Made by a program: the position numbers and the translations under genes. Under the pieces are notes generated by a model, which had not been told where the DNA came from, did not search any database, and saw nothing but the letters and a program-made list of their open reading frames with translations. From the NCBI RefSeq assembly GCF_000734895.2, contig NZ_CP011382.1, positions 5,868,700 through 5,932,699 on the forward strand: a stretch of DNA of 64,000 nucleotides, read 5' to 3'. Every line of letters begins with the position of its first letter. Positions within the stretch are counted from its first letter, which is position 1. The DNA is from Calothrix sp. 336/3. Its GTDB lineage: Bacteria; Cyanobacteriota; Cyanobacteriia; Cyanobacteriales; Nostocaceae. This document shows positions 35,421-45,184 of this stretch, in pieces.

Positions 35421-36197
35421 TTACATTCCCATAATTTCATATCCAGCATCAACATAGATAACTTGCCCAGTAATGCCACTAGACAAGTCGCTACAGAGAA
35501 ATGCTGCGGTGTTACCAACTTCTGTTTGGGTGACGGTGCGTCTTAAAGGTGCAACTTCTTCCACATGGTGAATCATGTCTAAAATACCACCTACCGCACT
35601 GGAAGCCAGGGTACGAATTGGACCTGCGGAGATAGCATTCACGCGAATATTAGAGGGACCTAGTTCTGAGGCAAGGTAGCGCACACTAGCTTCTAAGCCC
35701 GCTTTGGCTACTCCCATAACGTTATAATTCGGAACAGCACGGACACCCCCTAAGTAGCTTAAAGTGATGATACTTCCACCTTCGGTCATTAGGGGTTTCG
35801 CTGCTCCTGCCAATTGGACAAGAGAGTAAGTACTAATTTCTAAAGCAGTATTGAATCCAGCGCGACTAGTTTGGCTAAATCCTCCAGTTAAATCGTCTCG
35901 ATTCGCGAAGGCAAGACAGTGAACCAGGATATCTAACTTGCCCCATTTGGCGGCGATCGCCTCAAAGGTTTCAGCAATCTGTTGGTCATTTTGGACGTTG
36001 CAAGGCAAGAATAAGCTGGGTTGGAGAGGTTCTACCAGTTCGGCAACTTTTTTTTCCATTTTGCCTTTCTCATCTGGCAAGTATGTCACACCAAGATTAG
36101 CTCCAGCTTTGTGCAACTGTTGGGCAATACCCCAAGCGATGGAGCGGTTATTGGCGATTCCTGTCACCAAGGCGTTTTTTCCACTCAGATCCAACAT
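35421..36197 (-). CDS. fabI: Enoyl-ACP reductase (NADH) FabI
   Basis: The 258-residue short-chain dehydrogenase reduces enoyl-ACP in fatty acid elongation. FabI signatures are the cofactor segment TGIANNRSIAWGIAQQLHKAG, the NVQNDQQIAETF strand, LVHCLAFANRDDL and the YLGGVRAVPNYNVMGVAKAGL region with the Tyr-x6-Lys catalytic pair. The start is the ATG at 36197. Its orientation away from ntcA, with hisB downstream, matches the arrangement I recall in Anabaena. Confidence 0.95.
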   Translation of the reverse strand: MLDLSGKNALVTGIANNRSIAWGIAQQLHKAGANLGVTYLPDEKGKMEKKVAELVEPLQPSLFLPCNVQNDQQIAETFEAIAAKWGKLDILVHCLAFANRDDLTGGFSQTSRAGFNTALEISTYSLVQLAGAAKPLMTEGGSIITLSYLGGVRAVPNYNVMGVAKAGLEASVRYLASELGPSNIRVNAISAGPIRTLASSAVGGILDMIHHVEEVAPLRRTVTQTEVGNTAAFLCSDLSSGITGQVIYVDAGYEIMGM

Positions 36198-36555
36198 ATT
36201 AATTCTTAACGTTAACGTTCATGCTTGAGCATACTAGAATCTGGCACAGCTGTATCTGAGTTAGGCAGAGGATTTCTAAATCTCCTAATCTCACCCCCTC
36301 TCTAAGGGCAATTATGGGTTATTTGGTGGCTATCGTATGGAAGTGGGAAGAAACAGTGAATATTCGCGGCAAGGAGATTTACAAATTACCAATTATCGGT
36401 TATCGGAACAGGAGAATCGCTAATTAGTGAACAAATAAATGGGAACTTCTTCTTGAGGTAAATTGTCCCCAGGGATAGAGGATGAGAACCACAGAATCAG
36501 CACTAGTAGGAGTCTACTCTCAAGCCTCGAATAGCCCATACCGTATGTATTATGG

Positions 36556-36574
36556 ATTTTATCGACGATAAAAT
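36556..36574. promoter_or_regulatory. 19-bp perfect palindrome, possible operator
   Basis: ATTTTATCG-A-CGATAAAAT is a perfect 9-1-9 inverted repeat in the long fabI-ntcA gap. It has no T-tract and sits far from either start codon. Its length and symmetry suggest a protein site, but its ligand is unknown. Confidence 0.4.
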
Positions 36575-36915
36575 GCCTGATTCTAATGGGGAAATTTCCC
36601 ATGGCGAATGGAACTACCCCTAATCCCCAGTCATCCCTTGGCGATCGCCCCTCAATCAGATGATTGTAGATATTCTGAAACAATCAAATTTAGCCACAGC
36701 TTCATAATTCCCAAACAGCGAGAGAAACAATCCGTCCTACTGTTTATAAGCACAAAATGCCACTTTTGCTCAAAAAATCTCCCAAATATCTCCTGGGATT
36801 TGGCAAATATGCTTGTGGTCTATAAATTTTGTCTGTAGCTATCACAAAGTACTAGATTCTCACTAGAGAAATTAGGTATCATGATGAACAAATAACCGGG
36901 CTAAAAAGGGGATAA

Positions 36916-36929
36916 GTATAGGAAAGTAC
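36916..36929 (+). promoter_or_regulatory. NtcA-binding box upstream of ntcA
   Basis: GTATAGGAAAGTAC is an exact GTA-N8-TAC site about 90 bp before the ntcA start. NtcA is known to autoregulate, so this is the expected position for positive feedback under nitrogen limitation. A clean -10 box at the canonical 22-nt distance was not obvious. Confidence 0.7.
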
Positions 36930-37017
36930 AAAAAGATTAACAATGTCTTCTTGATTTTTCGGGTGTATTCTTAGGAAATCCGTTTTAGTTTTTCCGGCAT
37001 TGGGTAGGGGAAGGGAG

Positions 37018-37689
37018 ATGATAGTGACACAAGATAAAGCCCTAGCAAATGTTTTTCGTCAGATGGCTACTGGAGCTTTTCCACCCGTGGTGGAAAGTTT
37101 TGAACGGAATAAAACCATCTTTTTTCCAGGCGATCCTGCGGAACGGGTTTATTTTCTTCTCAAAGGTGCAGTGAAACTTTCCAGGGTTTATGAAGCTGGA
37201 GAAGAAATTACAGTAGCGCTGTTACGAGAAAATAGTGTGTTTGGAGTTCTGTCCCTACTAACAGGAAACAAGTCGGATAGGTTTTACCATGCAGTCGCCT
37301 TTACTCCTGTAGAATTGCTCTCAGCACCAATTGAGCAGGTAGAACAGGCACTCAAAGAAAATCCGGAATTGTCAATGTTAATGCTGCGGGGTTTATCCTC
37401 GCGGATTTTGCAGACAGAGATGATGATTGAAACCCTTGCCCACCGTGATATGGGTTCTAGGTTGGTGAGTTTCTTGTTGATTCTTTGTCGTGACTTTGGC
37501 ATTCCTTGTGCCGATGGCATCACAATTGACTTGAAGCTCTCTCATCAGGCGATCGCGGAAGCAATTGGTTCTACTCGTGTCACTGTGACTCGTTTACTAG
37601 GTGACTTACGAGAGAAAAAGATGATTTCCATTCACAAGAAGAAAATCACAGTCCATAAACCTGTGACCTTAAGTCGGCAATTCACTTAA
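37018..37689 (+). CDS. ntcA: Global nitrogen regulator NtcA
   Basis: The 223-residue CRP-family protein activates nitrogen assimilation and heterocyst genes when 2-oxoglutarate is high. It has the effector-binding beta-barrel (about 20-130), dimer helix MIETLAHRDMGSRLVSFLL and the C-terminal helix-turn-helix LSHQAIAEAIGSTRVTVTRLL (about 176-198). The sequence agrees with recalled Anabaena NtcA almost residue for residue, including length. I use the ATG at 37018; GGGGAAGGGAG is directly before it, so initiation at the GTG at 37024 is possible. An NtcA box lies upstream and a DUF3084 gene follows. Confidence 0.97.
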   Translation: MIVTQDKALANVFRQMATGAFPPVVESFERNKTIFFPGDPAERVYFLLKGAVKLSRVYEAGEEITVALLRENSVFGVLSLLTGNKSDRFYHAVAFTPVELLSAPIEQVEQALKENPELSMLMLRGLSSRILQTEMMIETLAHRDMGSRLVSFLLILCRDFGIPCADGITIDLKLSHQAIAEAIGSTRVTVTRLLGDLREKKMISIHKKKITVHKPVTLSRQFT

Positions 37690-37985
37690 AGTTAACGGGG
37701 AAAGGAGTAAGTAACTATCCCATCTTATGGGCATAGCCTACGACAAAACCTAGCAGTGCGTAGGACGTGTTGATTAATGAGTCTGAGTCTAATTTGTCCA
37801 GTAATTACCCAGCACTTCGTTACAATACTACTCGGTGAAGCATTTGCGACAGACTCAGATCAAATGAACAAGCAAAACTATTTGTCCAATAGACTAAGAT
37901 GACTATATTACTTATCTTCAATCCCCATATCACCCTTGGAAGTAGTAGGCTGTATCTGGAAGGATTTCGTCGGTAAATATTAACA

Positions 37986-39473
37986 ATGGCGACCGGGTAC
38001 ATCCTTATCGTAGCGATTCTAATTCTAGGGGGAGTCATTGCCACCGTTGGCGATCGCATCGGCACGAAGGTAGGCAAAAAACGACTCTCCCTGTTTAACT
38101 TACGTCCTAAAAATACGGCAGTATTAATTACAATTCTCACTGGGTTAGGTATTTCTGCCTCAACCCTGGGAATTTTGTTTTTGGCTGACGAAGGTTTACG
38201 CAAAGGGGTATTCGAGTTACAGGATATTCAAAAAGACTTGCGTCGCAAGCGTGAGCAGCTCAAAAATGCCGAAGCCCAAAAAAGCCAAGTAGAGGGAGAA
38301 CTCAACCAAGCAAAGCAGCAAGAAGCGCAAGCACAAAAAAGCTTGGAAAGAACCAATAAAAACCTTCAAGAAGCGAATATTAAGCAGAAAAAAACCCAAG
38401 CCCAACTGAATCGCACCATTGTCCAAGAAGCTGCTACAAAAACCAAGCTTCAGAAAACTCAAAATCAACTGGGGCAGGTTGTCAGTCAGTATCAACAGGC
38501 AATTTCCCAGCTCCAGAGTGTCTACAATGAGCGCAATAAACAGTTAGCCGAAATTGCTCGACTCAAGCAAGAAAGTCAAACTCTCTACGAGAAAGCCCAA
38601 AAAGCAATCAATCAAGCCAAAGCGGCGATCGCCCTGCGAGATCGAGAACTTGCCAAAAGCCAAGAAGCCATTGAGCAACGAGACAAGAAAATATCTCGCC
38701 TAGATAGACTGATTCAAGAACGAAATTTAGTGATTACTGCTCGTGAACAAATCATTGCTAAACGCGAAATTCGTCTGAAAGAATTAGAACAGCAACAAGA
38801 TTATTTGGAGCAGGAAGTTAGTAGACTGGAAAAATCCTACCAAGATTTACGAGTCGGCAAATTAGCTTTAATCCGTTATCAGGTAATTACGGCTGGTGTA
38901 ATTCGTGCAGTATCTCCGGCGATCGCGCAACAGGCGATTGTGAGGCTTTTAGATGATGCAAATCGTATTGCCCAGGCAGAATTAACCGGAATTGGTACCA
39001 ATAACTCTCCAAATCAAGCAACTATAGAAATTACACGGCAACGAGTAGAACAACTCAGTCAAAAAATTAGTAATGGTCAGGAATATGTAGTTAGAATTTT
39101 ATCGGCGGGTAATTATGTTCGCGGGGAAAAACGCATCGAAATAGTTCTGGATGCTACACCAAATGTACTTCTATTCAAGAAGGGAGAGACCCTTGCAACT
39201 AATATTGTTGACCCCAAAACTTCTACCCCTGAACAATTACGACAACGAGTTAATCAGTTAATTGCGGCTTCGGAATTCCGTGCCCGCAATGCGGGAATTT
39301 TGCAAAATATTCAAATTGACGGTAGAACTTTTATTGCCTTTATGAATCAGTTACAAACCTATCAACAGCCATTAGATATTAAGGCGATCGCCGCAGAGGA
39401 CACTTTTACCGTAGGACCTTTAAGATTAAAGTTTGTGGGAATGCAGAATGGAGAAATCTTGTTTAGTACTTAG
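37986..39473 (+). CDS. DUF3084 coiled-coil membrane protein
   Basis: The 495-residue protein has two N-terminal membrane helices (4-22 and about 44-66) separated by the conserved GDRIGTKVGKKRLSLFNLRPK. A long coiled coil (about 78-290, Gln/Lys/Glu-rich) and a C-terminal globular domain (about 300-490) follow. This is the cyanobacterial DUF3084 family, often found beside ntcA, with unknown function. The architecture suggests a membrane-anchored scaffold. It starts about 300 bp after ntcA on the same strand. Confidence 0.88.
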   Translation: MATGYILIVAILILGGVIATVGDRIGTKVGKKRLSLFNLRPKNTAVLITILTGLGISASTLGILFLADEGLRKGVFELQDIQKDLRRKREQLKNAEAQKSQVEGELNQAKQQEAQAQKSLERTNKNLQEANIKQKKTQAQLNRTIVQEAATKTKLQKTQNQLGQVVSQYQQAISQLQSVYNERNKQLAEIARLKQESQTLYEKAQKAINQAKAAIALRDRELAKSQEAIEQRDKKISRLDRLIQERNLVITAREQIIAKREIRLKELEQQQDYLEQEVSRLEKSYQDLRVGKLALIRYQVITAGVIRAVSPAIAQQAIVRLLDDANRIAQAELTGIGTNNSPNQATIEITRQRVEQLSQKISNGQEYVVRILSAGNYVRGEKRIEIVLDATPNVLLFKKGETLATNIVDPKTSTPEQLRQRVNQLIAASEFRARNAGILQNIQIDGRTFIAFMNQLQTYQQPLDIKAIAAEDTFTVGPLRLKFVGMQNGEILFST

Positions 39474-39474
39474 T

Positions 39475-39516
39475 TAATGGGGAATGGGGAATGAGTAATG
39501 AGTAATGGGGAATGAG
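39475..39516. repeat. STRR-type heptamer array
   Basis: Six consecutive heptamers of the form (T/G)AATG(G/A)G follow directly on the stop codon of the DUF3084 gene. Heptameric short tandem repeats like this are characteristic of heterocystous cyanobacteria. Confidence 0.85.
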
Positions 39517-39658
39517 TAAAACAACAAATATTCTGTTAGCTATTCCCTGTCACCATAATTTATCAATAAAATGAGATGACTAGAGTGAATAGATAAGAGT
39601 AAAAATAAATATTGGTATCACCTATAATTCATACATAATTACCCATTACCAAATTTCT

Positions 39659-40102
39659 ATGAGCTTATCTGATTCTCAAGCAAAACAGCCAGTAATTTTA
39701 GGTTTTGACCCTGGTAAAGATAAATGTGGTTTAGCGGTGATGGGAGTAGATAGAAAACTCTATTTCCATGAAGTTATACCTTCAAGTGAGGCAATTATTT
39801 ACATTCAAAAAATGCTCCAACAATATCCTGTATCCTTAGTGGTGATGGGAGACCAAACTACAGCAAAAAAATGGAAACAGGAAATTCAACAAGCATTATC
39901 AGAGGCTATCAGTATTATTTTAGTTGACGAGCGTTACACTAGTCTAGAGGCGCGCGATCGCTACTGGCAAATGTACCCACCTCAAGGATTAACGAAGCTT
40001 TTACCCCAAGGAATGCGAACACCACCCCGTCCCATTGATGATATTGTGGCGATTCTTTTAATTGAAAGATATTTAATGCGATTAACTGAACCCGGTAGTT
40101 AA
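39659..40102 (+). CDS. YqgF/RuvC-like nuclease domain protein
   Basis: The 147-residue protein has the RNase H-like fold of YqgF/RuvX: GFDPGKDKCGLAVM (first Asp), VVMGDQT, LVDERYTSLEARDRYW (Glu) and the C-terminal Asp pair in RPIDDIVAILL. YqgF proteins process the 5' end of 16S rRNA or act like Holliday junction resolvases. This one is a cyanobacterial variant rather than canonical YqgF. It begins 185 bp after DUF3084 on the same strand and is convergent with the SpoIID-like gene. Confidence 0.75.
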   Translation: MSLSDSQAKQPVILGFDPGKDKCGLAVMGVDRKLYFHEVIPSSEAIIYIQKMLQQYPVSLVVMGDQTTAKKWKQEIQQALSEAISIILVDERYTSLEARDRYWQMYPPQGLTKLLPQGMRTPPRPIDDIVAILLIERYLMRLTEPGS

Positions 40103-40155
40103 TTAACAGAAAAAATCATTAGTCTATGTCAGCAATTTTCTAATTATATCAAAGG

Positions 40156-41748
40156 CTATTCTGTGAACTTAATCTTATCATTTAATAACTGTAATTCTGT
40201 CCCTGGATAATAAAATTTGAGAATTTTCTCGCTTGACCAGCCTAATTTCGCTAAATTTTGCGCTCCTATTTGACTCAAACCCACACCATGTCCTAATCCA
40301 CCACCAACAAAAGCATACCCCCAAATTCCTGGTTCACCTTTATTTAAAGTTTGTAGATAAAATAAGGTACTAATTGGTGCAAAAAAGGCACTTCTGACCT
40401 CATCTTTATGGAGGGTGAAAGTACCAATATCTGTATTTACTGCTAATTTTAAAATGCGTCCGCTATGACTGCGCTGTACAACTGCCATATTCTTGATAGT
40501 TTTAAACTTAGCATAGGGACTATTTTTCACTTTCAGGAATTTTTGTAATCCCTTGGTAATATCTTCAATTTTAGTTTCCCTACGCCAACGAAATAAATCT
40601 CCTTCACTTTCGTTAAAACCTTCTCGCAAACTAATAAACTTTTGAAATACTTCTTCCTCTGAAAGACTTTTACCTGTCCAACCCAAATCATTTGGTGCGT
40701 CAATTATGGGTCTTAAATAGGGTCTATCTTCACCGTTCCACACATCACTAAAGGAAGCGGTAATCCCCCCTGTGGTAGAGGAATACAAGGCATCCACTAA
40801 CTCATTATTGTAGATTAAAACCATCCCACGAGTAGCGGCGATCGCCTTATCTGTACTAGCAGCCGCATCTTTTAACCCATAGTAAACTTGGCAATGGGTG
40901 TCTGCACACAATTGATACCCATCTATTTCAAATCTCCGTAAATTACGCAGAACGTAGGTACGAGCTAGAATAGCCTGAGCTTCTAGAGCAGCTTTGGGGG
41001 CTTGCGTTCCAATTTCGTAGGGAACTACTCCTCGAAGATATGTTTCCAAAGCTACGTTATTTATCAGGCTGTAGGTACCATAGGCATTGGGCTGAATTTC
41101 CATTCTGCCAGCATATAACCGCTTAGTTGCGAGATTTTTGCCCTGATTTACCTGAATTAGACTTTTGCCACTACTAATTTCTAGGTTTGTCCGGTTATAG
41201 CGATTACCTTCTACTTCCCAGCTGACTACGGGTACTTGATCAATAATCTTAGTATCAAGATACGCCAGATTTGTCCCTAGAGATTTGACGCTACGTAGCA
41301 ATAAGCGCCGCAGCAAAGGAGTATTATAAACATCACGCTTTGCCCACACTTGCCAGCGTTCCGGTTGGGCAATTTCTACCTCAATTCCCTGTTTTCGCCA
41401 CTTTTTCGCACTATCTTCTGCTGTTTCGTAGGTGCGGTAGGTTCCCAGAACTACCCGCTCTTCTAAAGTTGCTTGTTTGAGGGGTGAAGTGGCTATCTCT
41501 AATTTTACGGGTTTGTTGGTAGCAATAGTTTTATTGCCATTACCTGTGGAGAATTTTAACTCTAGGCGATCGCCCTGGGTGGGAACGATTTCTAATTTAT
41601 CCGTCACCGCATTCCCAAATCGCTGGACGATACCAATTTTCAATACTATATCAGTTGCAGCGTTACTAGAGCGGGATGCTGCCGTCAGTCCCAATAGGCA
41701 AAAGGTTGTGATTAAAGTTGTCGAAAAACGCCAAAGCGAGGTTTTCAT
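40156..41748 (-). CDS. SpoIID/LytB-domain exported protein
   Basis: The 530-residue protein has a signal peptide (about 1-30), an N-terminal region, and a SpoIID/LytB domain (about 225-520). Characteristic segments are LRGVVPYEIGTQAPKAALEAQAILARTY, CADTHCQVYYG, TRGMVLIYNNELVDALYSSTTGG and the C-terminal GHGVGLSQIGAQNLA. Sporulation SpoIID is a lytic transglycosylase acting on denuded glycan, and cyanobacterial homologues are likely cell-wall hydrolases in filament growth or division. It stands alone. Confidence 0.88.
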   Translation of the reverse strand: MKTSLWRFSTTLITTFCLLGLTAASRSSNAATDIVLKIGIVQRFGNAVTDKLEIVPTQGDRLELKFSTGNGNKTIATNKPVKLEIATSPLKQATLEERVVLGTYRTYETAEDSAKKWRKQGIEVEIAQPERWQVWAKRDVYNTPLLRRLLLRSVKSLGTNLAYLDTKIIDQVPVVSWEVEGNRYNRTNLEISSGKSLIQVNQGKNLATKRLYAGRMEIQPNAYGTYSLINNVALETYLRGVVPYEIGTQAPKAALEAQAILARTYVLRNLRRFEIDGYQLCADTHCQVYYGLKDAAASTDKAIAATRGMVLIYNNELVDALYSSTTGGITASFSDVWNGEDRPYLRPIIDAPNDLGWTGKSLSEEEVFQKFISLREGFNESEGDLFRWRRETKIEDITKGLQKFLKVKNSPYAKFKTIKNMAVVQRSHSGRILKLAVNTDIGTFTLHKDEVRSAFFAPISTLFYLQTLNKGEPGIWGYAFVGGGLGHGVGLSQIGAQNLAKLGWSSEKILKFYYPGTELQLLNDKIKFTE

Positions 41749-43088
41749 GTATGCAGGACAGGGAATGGGGTGTAACAGACAGAGATATTTTAGTCAAATA
41801 ATCAGGGGAAATTCCACGACGCCAAATCAGGTAACTCGTTACAGTTCAATTTTATGCCTGCTTCTTCCTTCTGTAACTACTACTACAACTATTTTTCCGT
41901 GCTGTTAGGGGAAATGTATCAAATTTTGACAAAAAATATGCTGTAATATTAACAACCATCCAAAAAAAAGTTAAAGACATTGCCCCTTTGTCAAGATAAT
42001 TCACCTCAAGTGAGATGATTTCTGGACAAAAATTGGTTTTTGATAAGATTTAGCCCCACCTTGTCTTGGTGACTCTTGGGCAAAGAAGTCTTAGCAATGA
42101 CTTTTAGCTGAAATTCTGCCTTAGGGACTATCTCACAAGTATTGAACAATCATCATCAAATAGGTATCGACAATCACTGCAATGCAATTCTGAATTGGAA
42201 ATATCAAAGCCTGCATGTTACTGATGAACAAAAATTTTTTTATAATTGAATATAATCTGAATTCTCTGCCCTAAAATCTATTAAATAACTGATAATTCCG
42301 CCTATTTCCTCAGTACAATTGCATTTTACATTGCGACTTACAATGGGGAAATACTCAGTTGTACGTCAATAGATAGAAAGGCATTAACCCCAAAGACATG
42401 GTTTTGAGACTTGACTTTACAAAATATTTTGCTTTGAGAGAGAATTTTGTTGATATATTTGATTCTAATCAGTAGAATTACCATAGGGTAAGATAATTAT
42501 CTGAGAATGAGAAATTCAGATTTTTCTCAATCATCTAACTAATTTGCCATCTGAAAAAACTTTGAGTGACCTATTAGCCGCCAAGAAAACTGACGTTAGT
42601 CCATTTATATACAGTCCCTCAGAGTTGTTTTACCGTGCTGTGTGCACACAACCAAGTTTTCAGGTTAAAATATAAACTACAAATACTATATCTGTAGAAT
42701 AGTGTTAACCCTGTTAACTTGCAAAGCAGAGCAGTAGAAAAGTTATAAGTGTAACAACTATTTCCCCATAGGGCGACTGGCTGTTTCATCACACCCATGT
42801 CCCTCGTTATATGTAGGAAATAGATAGAGCTAGCATTCATAAATTAGCGTTTGACTCTTAATCTTTCCTGATTTTGCCTCGACTAGATTGAGATGAGTCA
42901 ATATAGGTTCAGATGAGGAGATTTGTTTGACACTGATAGCTATTAGGCTTGATCGGCTTGTTAAGTATCAAAAAAACCACGTTAAGCTAGAGAAGAAAGT
43001 TTAGTTGTAGCTCTCAAAACCTATTGGTTAAGAAGCAAGACTAATTCCTTCGGTGAGAATATTCTAAAGTTGGCATTGTCCTTACTCC
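41749..43088. other. Long intergenic region (1.34 kb), no gene seen
   Basis: This is the longest non-coding stretch in the window. It is AT-rich, with an open frame at 42619-42840 that I judge non-coding. Short inverted repeats such as GATAATTATC near 42493-42502 are present. No tRNA, CRISPR or known RNA fold was recognised. It must contain the hisD and SpoIID-like promoters and could hold an unannotated RNA or decayed gene. Confidence 0.4.
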
Positions 43089-44390
43089 ATGCTGCGAATC
43101 ATTACTCAGCAGACAGACGTTAGATCAGAATTACAACGGATCTGCGATCGCACCAATGACGAACAGGTACTTCATAAAGAAGCAACAGTGCGGGAAGTGT
43201 TGCAAACGGTGAAGCGCCAAGGCGATAAAGCTGTATTGCATTATACAGAAGAATTTGATAATTCTATTCTCAAAGCAGAAGACTTACGGGTTACAAGCTC
43301 GGAGTTAGATGCCGCCTATCAGCATATATCTAAGGATTTGTTGGCAGCAATTCGCCTAGCGAGCCAGCAGATAGAAGCTTTTCACCGCCAGCGCGTGCCC
43401 AAAAGTTGGATTCATTTTGGTGACAATGAAGTTGTTCTGGGTAAGCGTTATACTCCCGTTGATATTGCGGGTTTGTACGTACCAGGAGGTCGCGCATCAT
43501 ACCCTAGTACAGTTTTAATGAATGCGATTCCAGCAAAGATAGCAGGAGTCCCCCGTCTGGTGATGGTGACACCCCCAGGAGGAAGTAAAGGTATTGCCCC
43601 TGCGGTGTTGGTAGCAGCCCAGGAAGCCGGAATTAAAGAGATTTATCGAGTTGGAGGAGCCCAGGCGATCGCCGCCCTCGCCTATGGTACACAAACAATT
43701 CCCCGCGTCGATATCATCGCCGGACCCGGTAATATTTATGTCACCCTTGCCAAAAAATTAGTTTATGGCACAGTCGGGATAGATTGCCTAGCTGGACCAA
43801 GCGAAGTATTAATTATTGCCGATGAAAACGCCAATCCCGTCCATGTTGCCGCAGATATCCTGGCACAGGCAGAACACGATCCAATGGCAGCAGCAATCTT
43901 GCTGACCCCCGATCCAGCTTTAGCGAAAAATGTCAAGGTTGCCGTCGAAAGACAATTAATTGATCATCCTCGGCGCATCTCCACAGAAAAAGCCCTTGCC
44001 CACCATGGATTAATCGTTATCGTCGAGTCCCTTGCCACAGCTTGTGATTTCGCCAATGAATTTGCCCCAGAACATTTAGAACTAGAAGTGGAAGATCCAT
44101 GGAGTTTGCTCCCATTAATTCGCCACGCTGGGGCGATTTTCCTAGGTTATTCCACACCAGAAGCTGTAGGAGACTATATAGCCGGACCAAGCCACACCTT
44201 ACCTACCTCAGGGGCAGCTCGCTACGCTTCTGCTCTGGGAGTTGAAACTTTCCTCAAGCACTCTAGTATAATTCAGTACTCACCCCAAGCTTTAGAAAAA
44301 GTTGCCAATGCCATAGATATTCTTGCATCTGCTGAAGGTTTGCCCTCTCACGTTGATTCTGTCAGAAGGCGAATTCAGAAAGAAAAATAA
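43089..44390 (+). CDS. hisD: Histidinol dehydrogenase HisD
   Basis: The 433-residue enzyme makes the last two oxidations of histidine synthesis. Signature blocks are YVPGGRASYPSTVLMNAIPA, RVGGAQAIAALAYGT, VDIIAGPGNIYV, DCLAGPSEVLIIADENANP, AADILAQAEHDPMAAA (zinc ligands) and the GPSHTLPTSGAARYASALGV region. Length and motif order are normal. In many cyanobacteria rpsT follows hisD, but here a UspA gene is next. The start is the ATG at 43089. Confidence 0.96.
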   Translation: MLRIITQQTDVRSELQRICDRTNDEQVLHKEATVREVLQTVKRQGDKAVLHYTEEFDNSILKAEDLRVTSSELDAAYQHISKDLLAAIRLASQQIEAFHRQRVPKSWIHFGDNEVVLGKRYTPVDIAGLYVPGGRASYPSTVLMNAIPAKIAGVPRLVMVTPPGGSKGIAPAVLVAAQEAGIKEIYRVGGAQAIAALAYGTQTIPRVDIIAGPGNIYVTLAKKLVYGTVGIDCLAGPSEVLIIADENANPVHVAADILAQAEHDPMAAAILLTPDPALAKNVKVAVERQLIDHPRRISTEKALAHHGLIVIVESLATACDFANEFAPEHLELEVEDPWSLLPLIRHAGAIFLGYSTPEAVGDYIAGPSHTLPTSGAARYASALGVETFLKHSSIIQYSPQALEKVANAIDILASAEGLPSHVDSVRRRIQKEK

Positions 44391-44605
44391 CTAATTTGTA
44401 AAGCAATTGTTTACTGATGGTAGAGAAAAATCACTAACTGTTAACTAATTCTTAAATTTTTCCCTAGGGTTTTGACAAAAATCCTGTACTGGCATCACAC
44501 TGAAAGTCTAAGGCTTAATCACCTAAGTTCATACAAGTGAAATTACAACGAAATGACAACTTAGTATGATGGCTTTGTTGTGTATAGAAAAAAGGGATCA
44601 CTCTT

Positions 44606-45046
44606 GTGGAAACGACAACAGCGCTCAAAACAATTTTAGTAGCTCTGGATGGTTCGGAACTTGCAGACCGAGTGATTCAGACTTTAAAAGAATTAGTATT
44701 ACCCCAAGATATTAAAGTAATTTTTTGCCATGTATTTACACCTCCAGAGTTAGGGACGGAATTACCTGCCGATCGCCCCCATCCAGAATCGACAGCAAGT
44801 TCTTATTTACACGTCGAAAAACAATTACAAGCCTACCAAGACACTCTCCAGGTAAAGAGTGAATTAGAACTAGTCACCGGCGAACCAGCAGAGGAAATTA
44901 TCCGTCTTGCCAACATCTATAAGGTCGATATGATTGTAATTGGTAGCCGGGGATTAACCGGAATGAAACGTATTGTTCAGGGTTCTGTCAGCAGCCAAGT
45001 TGTCGAAGAAGCCCCATGCTCCGTCTTGGTGGTAAAACCCAAGTAA
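44606..45046 (+). CDS. UspA-family universal stress protein
   Basis: The 146-residue protein has the UspA fold: ILVALDGSELADRVIQTL at the start, a central region and the ATP-binding G-x2-G-x9-GS pattern in GSRGLTGMKRIVQGSVSSQVV, ending in PCSVLVVK. It probably binds ATP and helps in stress response. The start is GTG at 44606. It sits between hisD and ppk1, with more than 100 bp on either side. Confidence 0.9.
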   Translation: METTTALKTILVALDGSELADRVIQTLKELVLPQDIKVIFCHVFTPPELGTELPADRPHPESTASSYLHVEKQLQAYQDTLQVKSELELVTGEPAEEIIRLANIYKVDMIVIGSRGLTGMKRIVQGSVSSQVVEEAPCSVLVVKPK

Positions 45047-45184
45047 TTGAGCAGCAAATTCTCAATTCTTGTTATTCATTAATCAGAGTAAAATCTTTAC
45101 AGGGTAAACTAGATCGGCAGATTTGTTGCCATAGTCTATCCCTTTTTATTTCCAGGGGATGCCTCTGCCTGTACCTAGGTAATC

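Larger units (their letters stand above)
36198..37017. promoter_or_regulatory. fabI-ntcA divergent intergenic region
   Basis: About 820 bp separate the divergent fabI and ntcA genes. Open frames at 36420-36683 and 36608-36838 look non-coding. Close to fabI is ATGCT-TG-AGCAT (36221-36232) next to a repeated TTAACG. The region further contains a 19-bp palindrome and an NtcA box, listed separately. Confidence 0.6.

Noticed and set aside
36420..36683. Open frame of 87 codons in the fabI-ntcA gap
   Set aside because: It spans the 19-bp palindrome and shows no family likeness.
42619..42840. Open frame of 73 codons in the long gap before hisD
   Set aside because: No recognisable features and no ribosome site.
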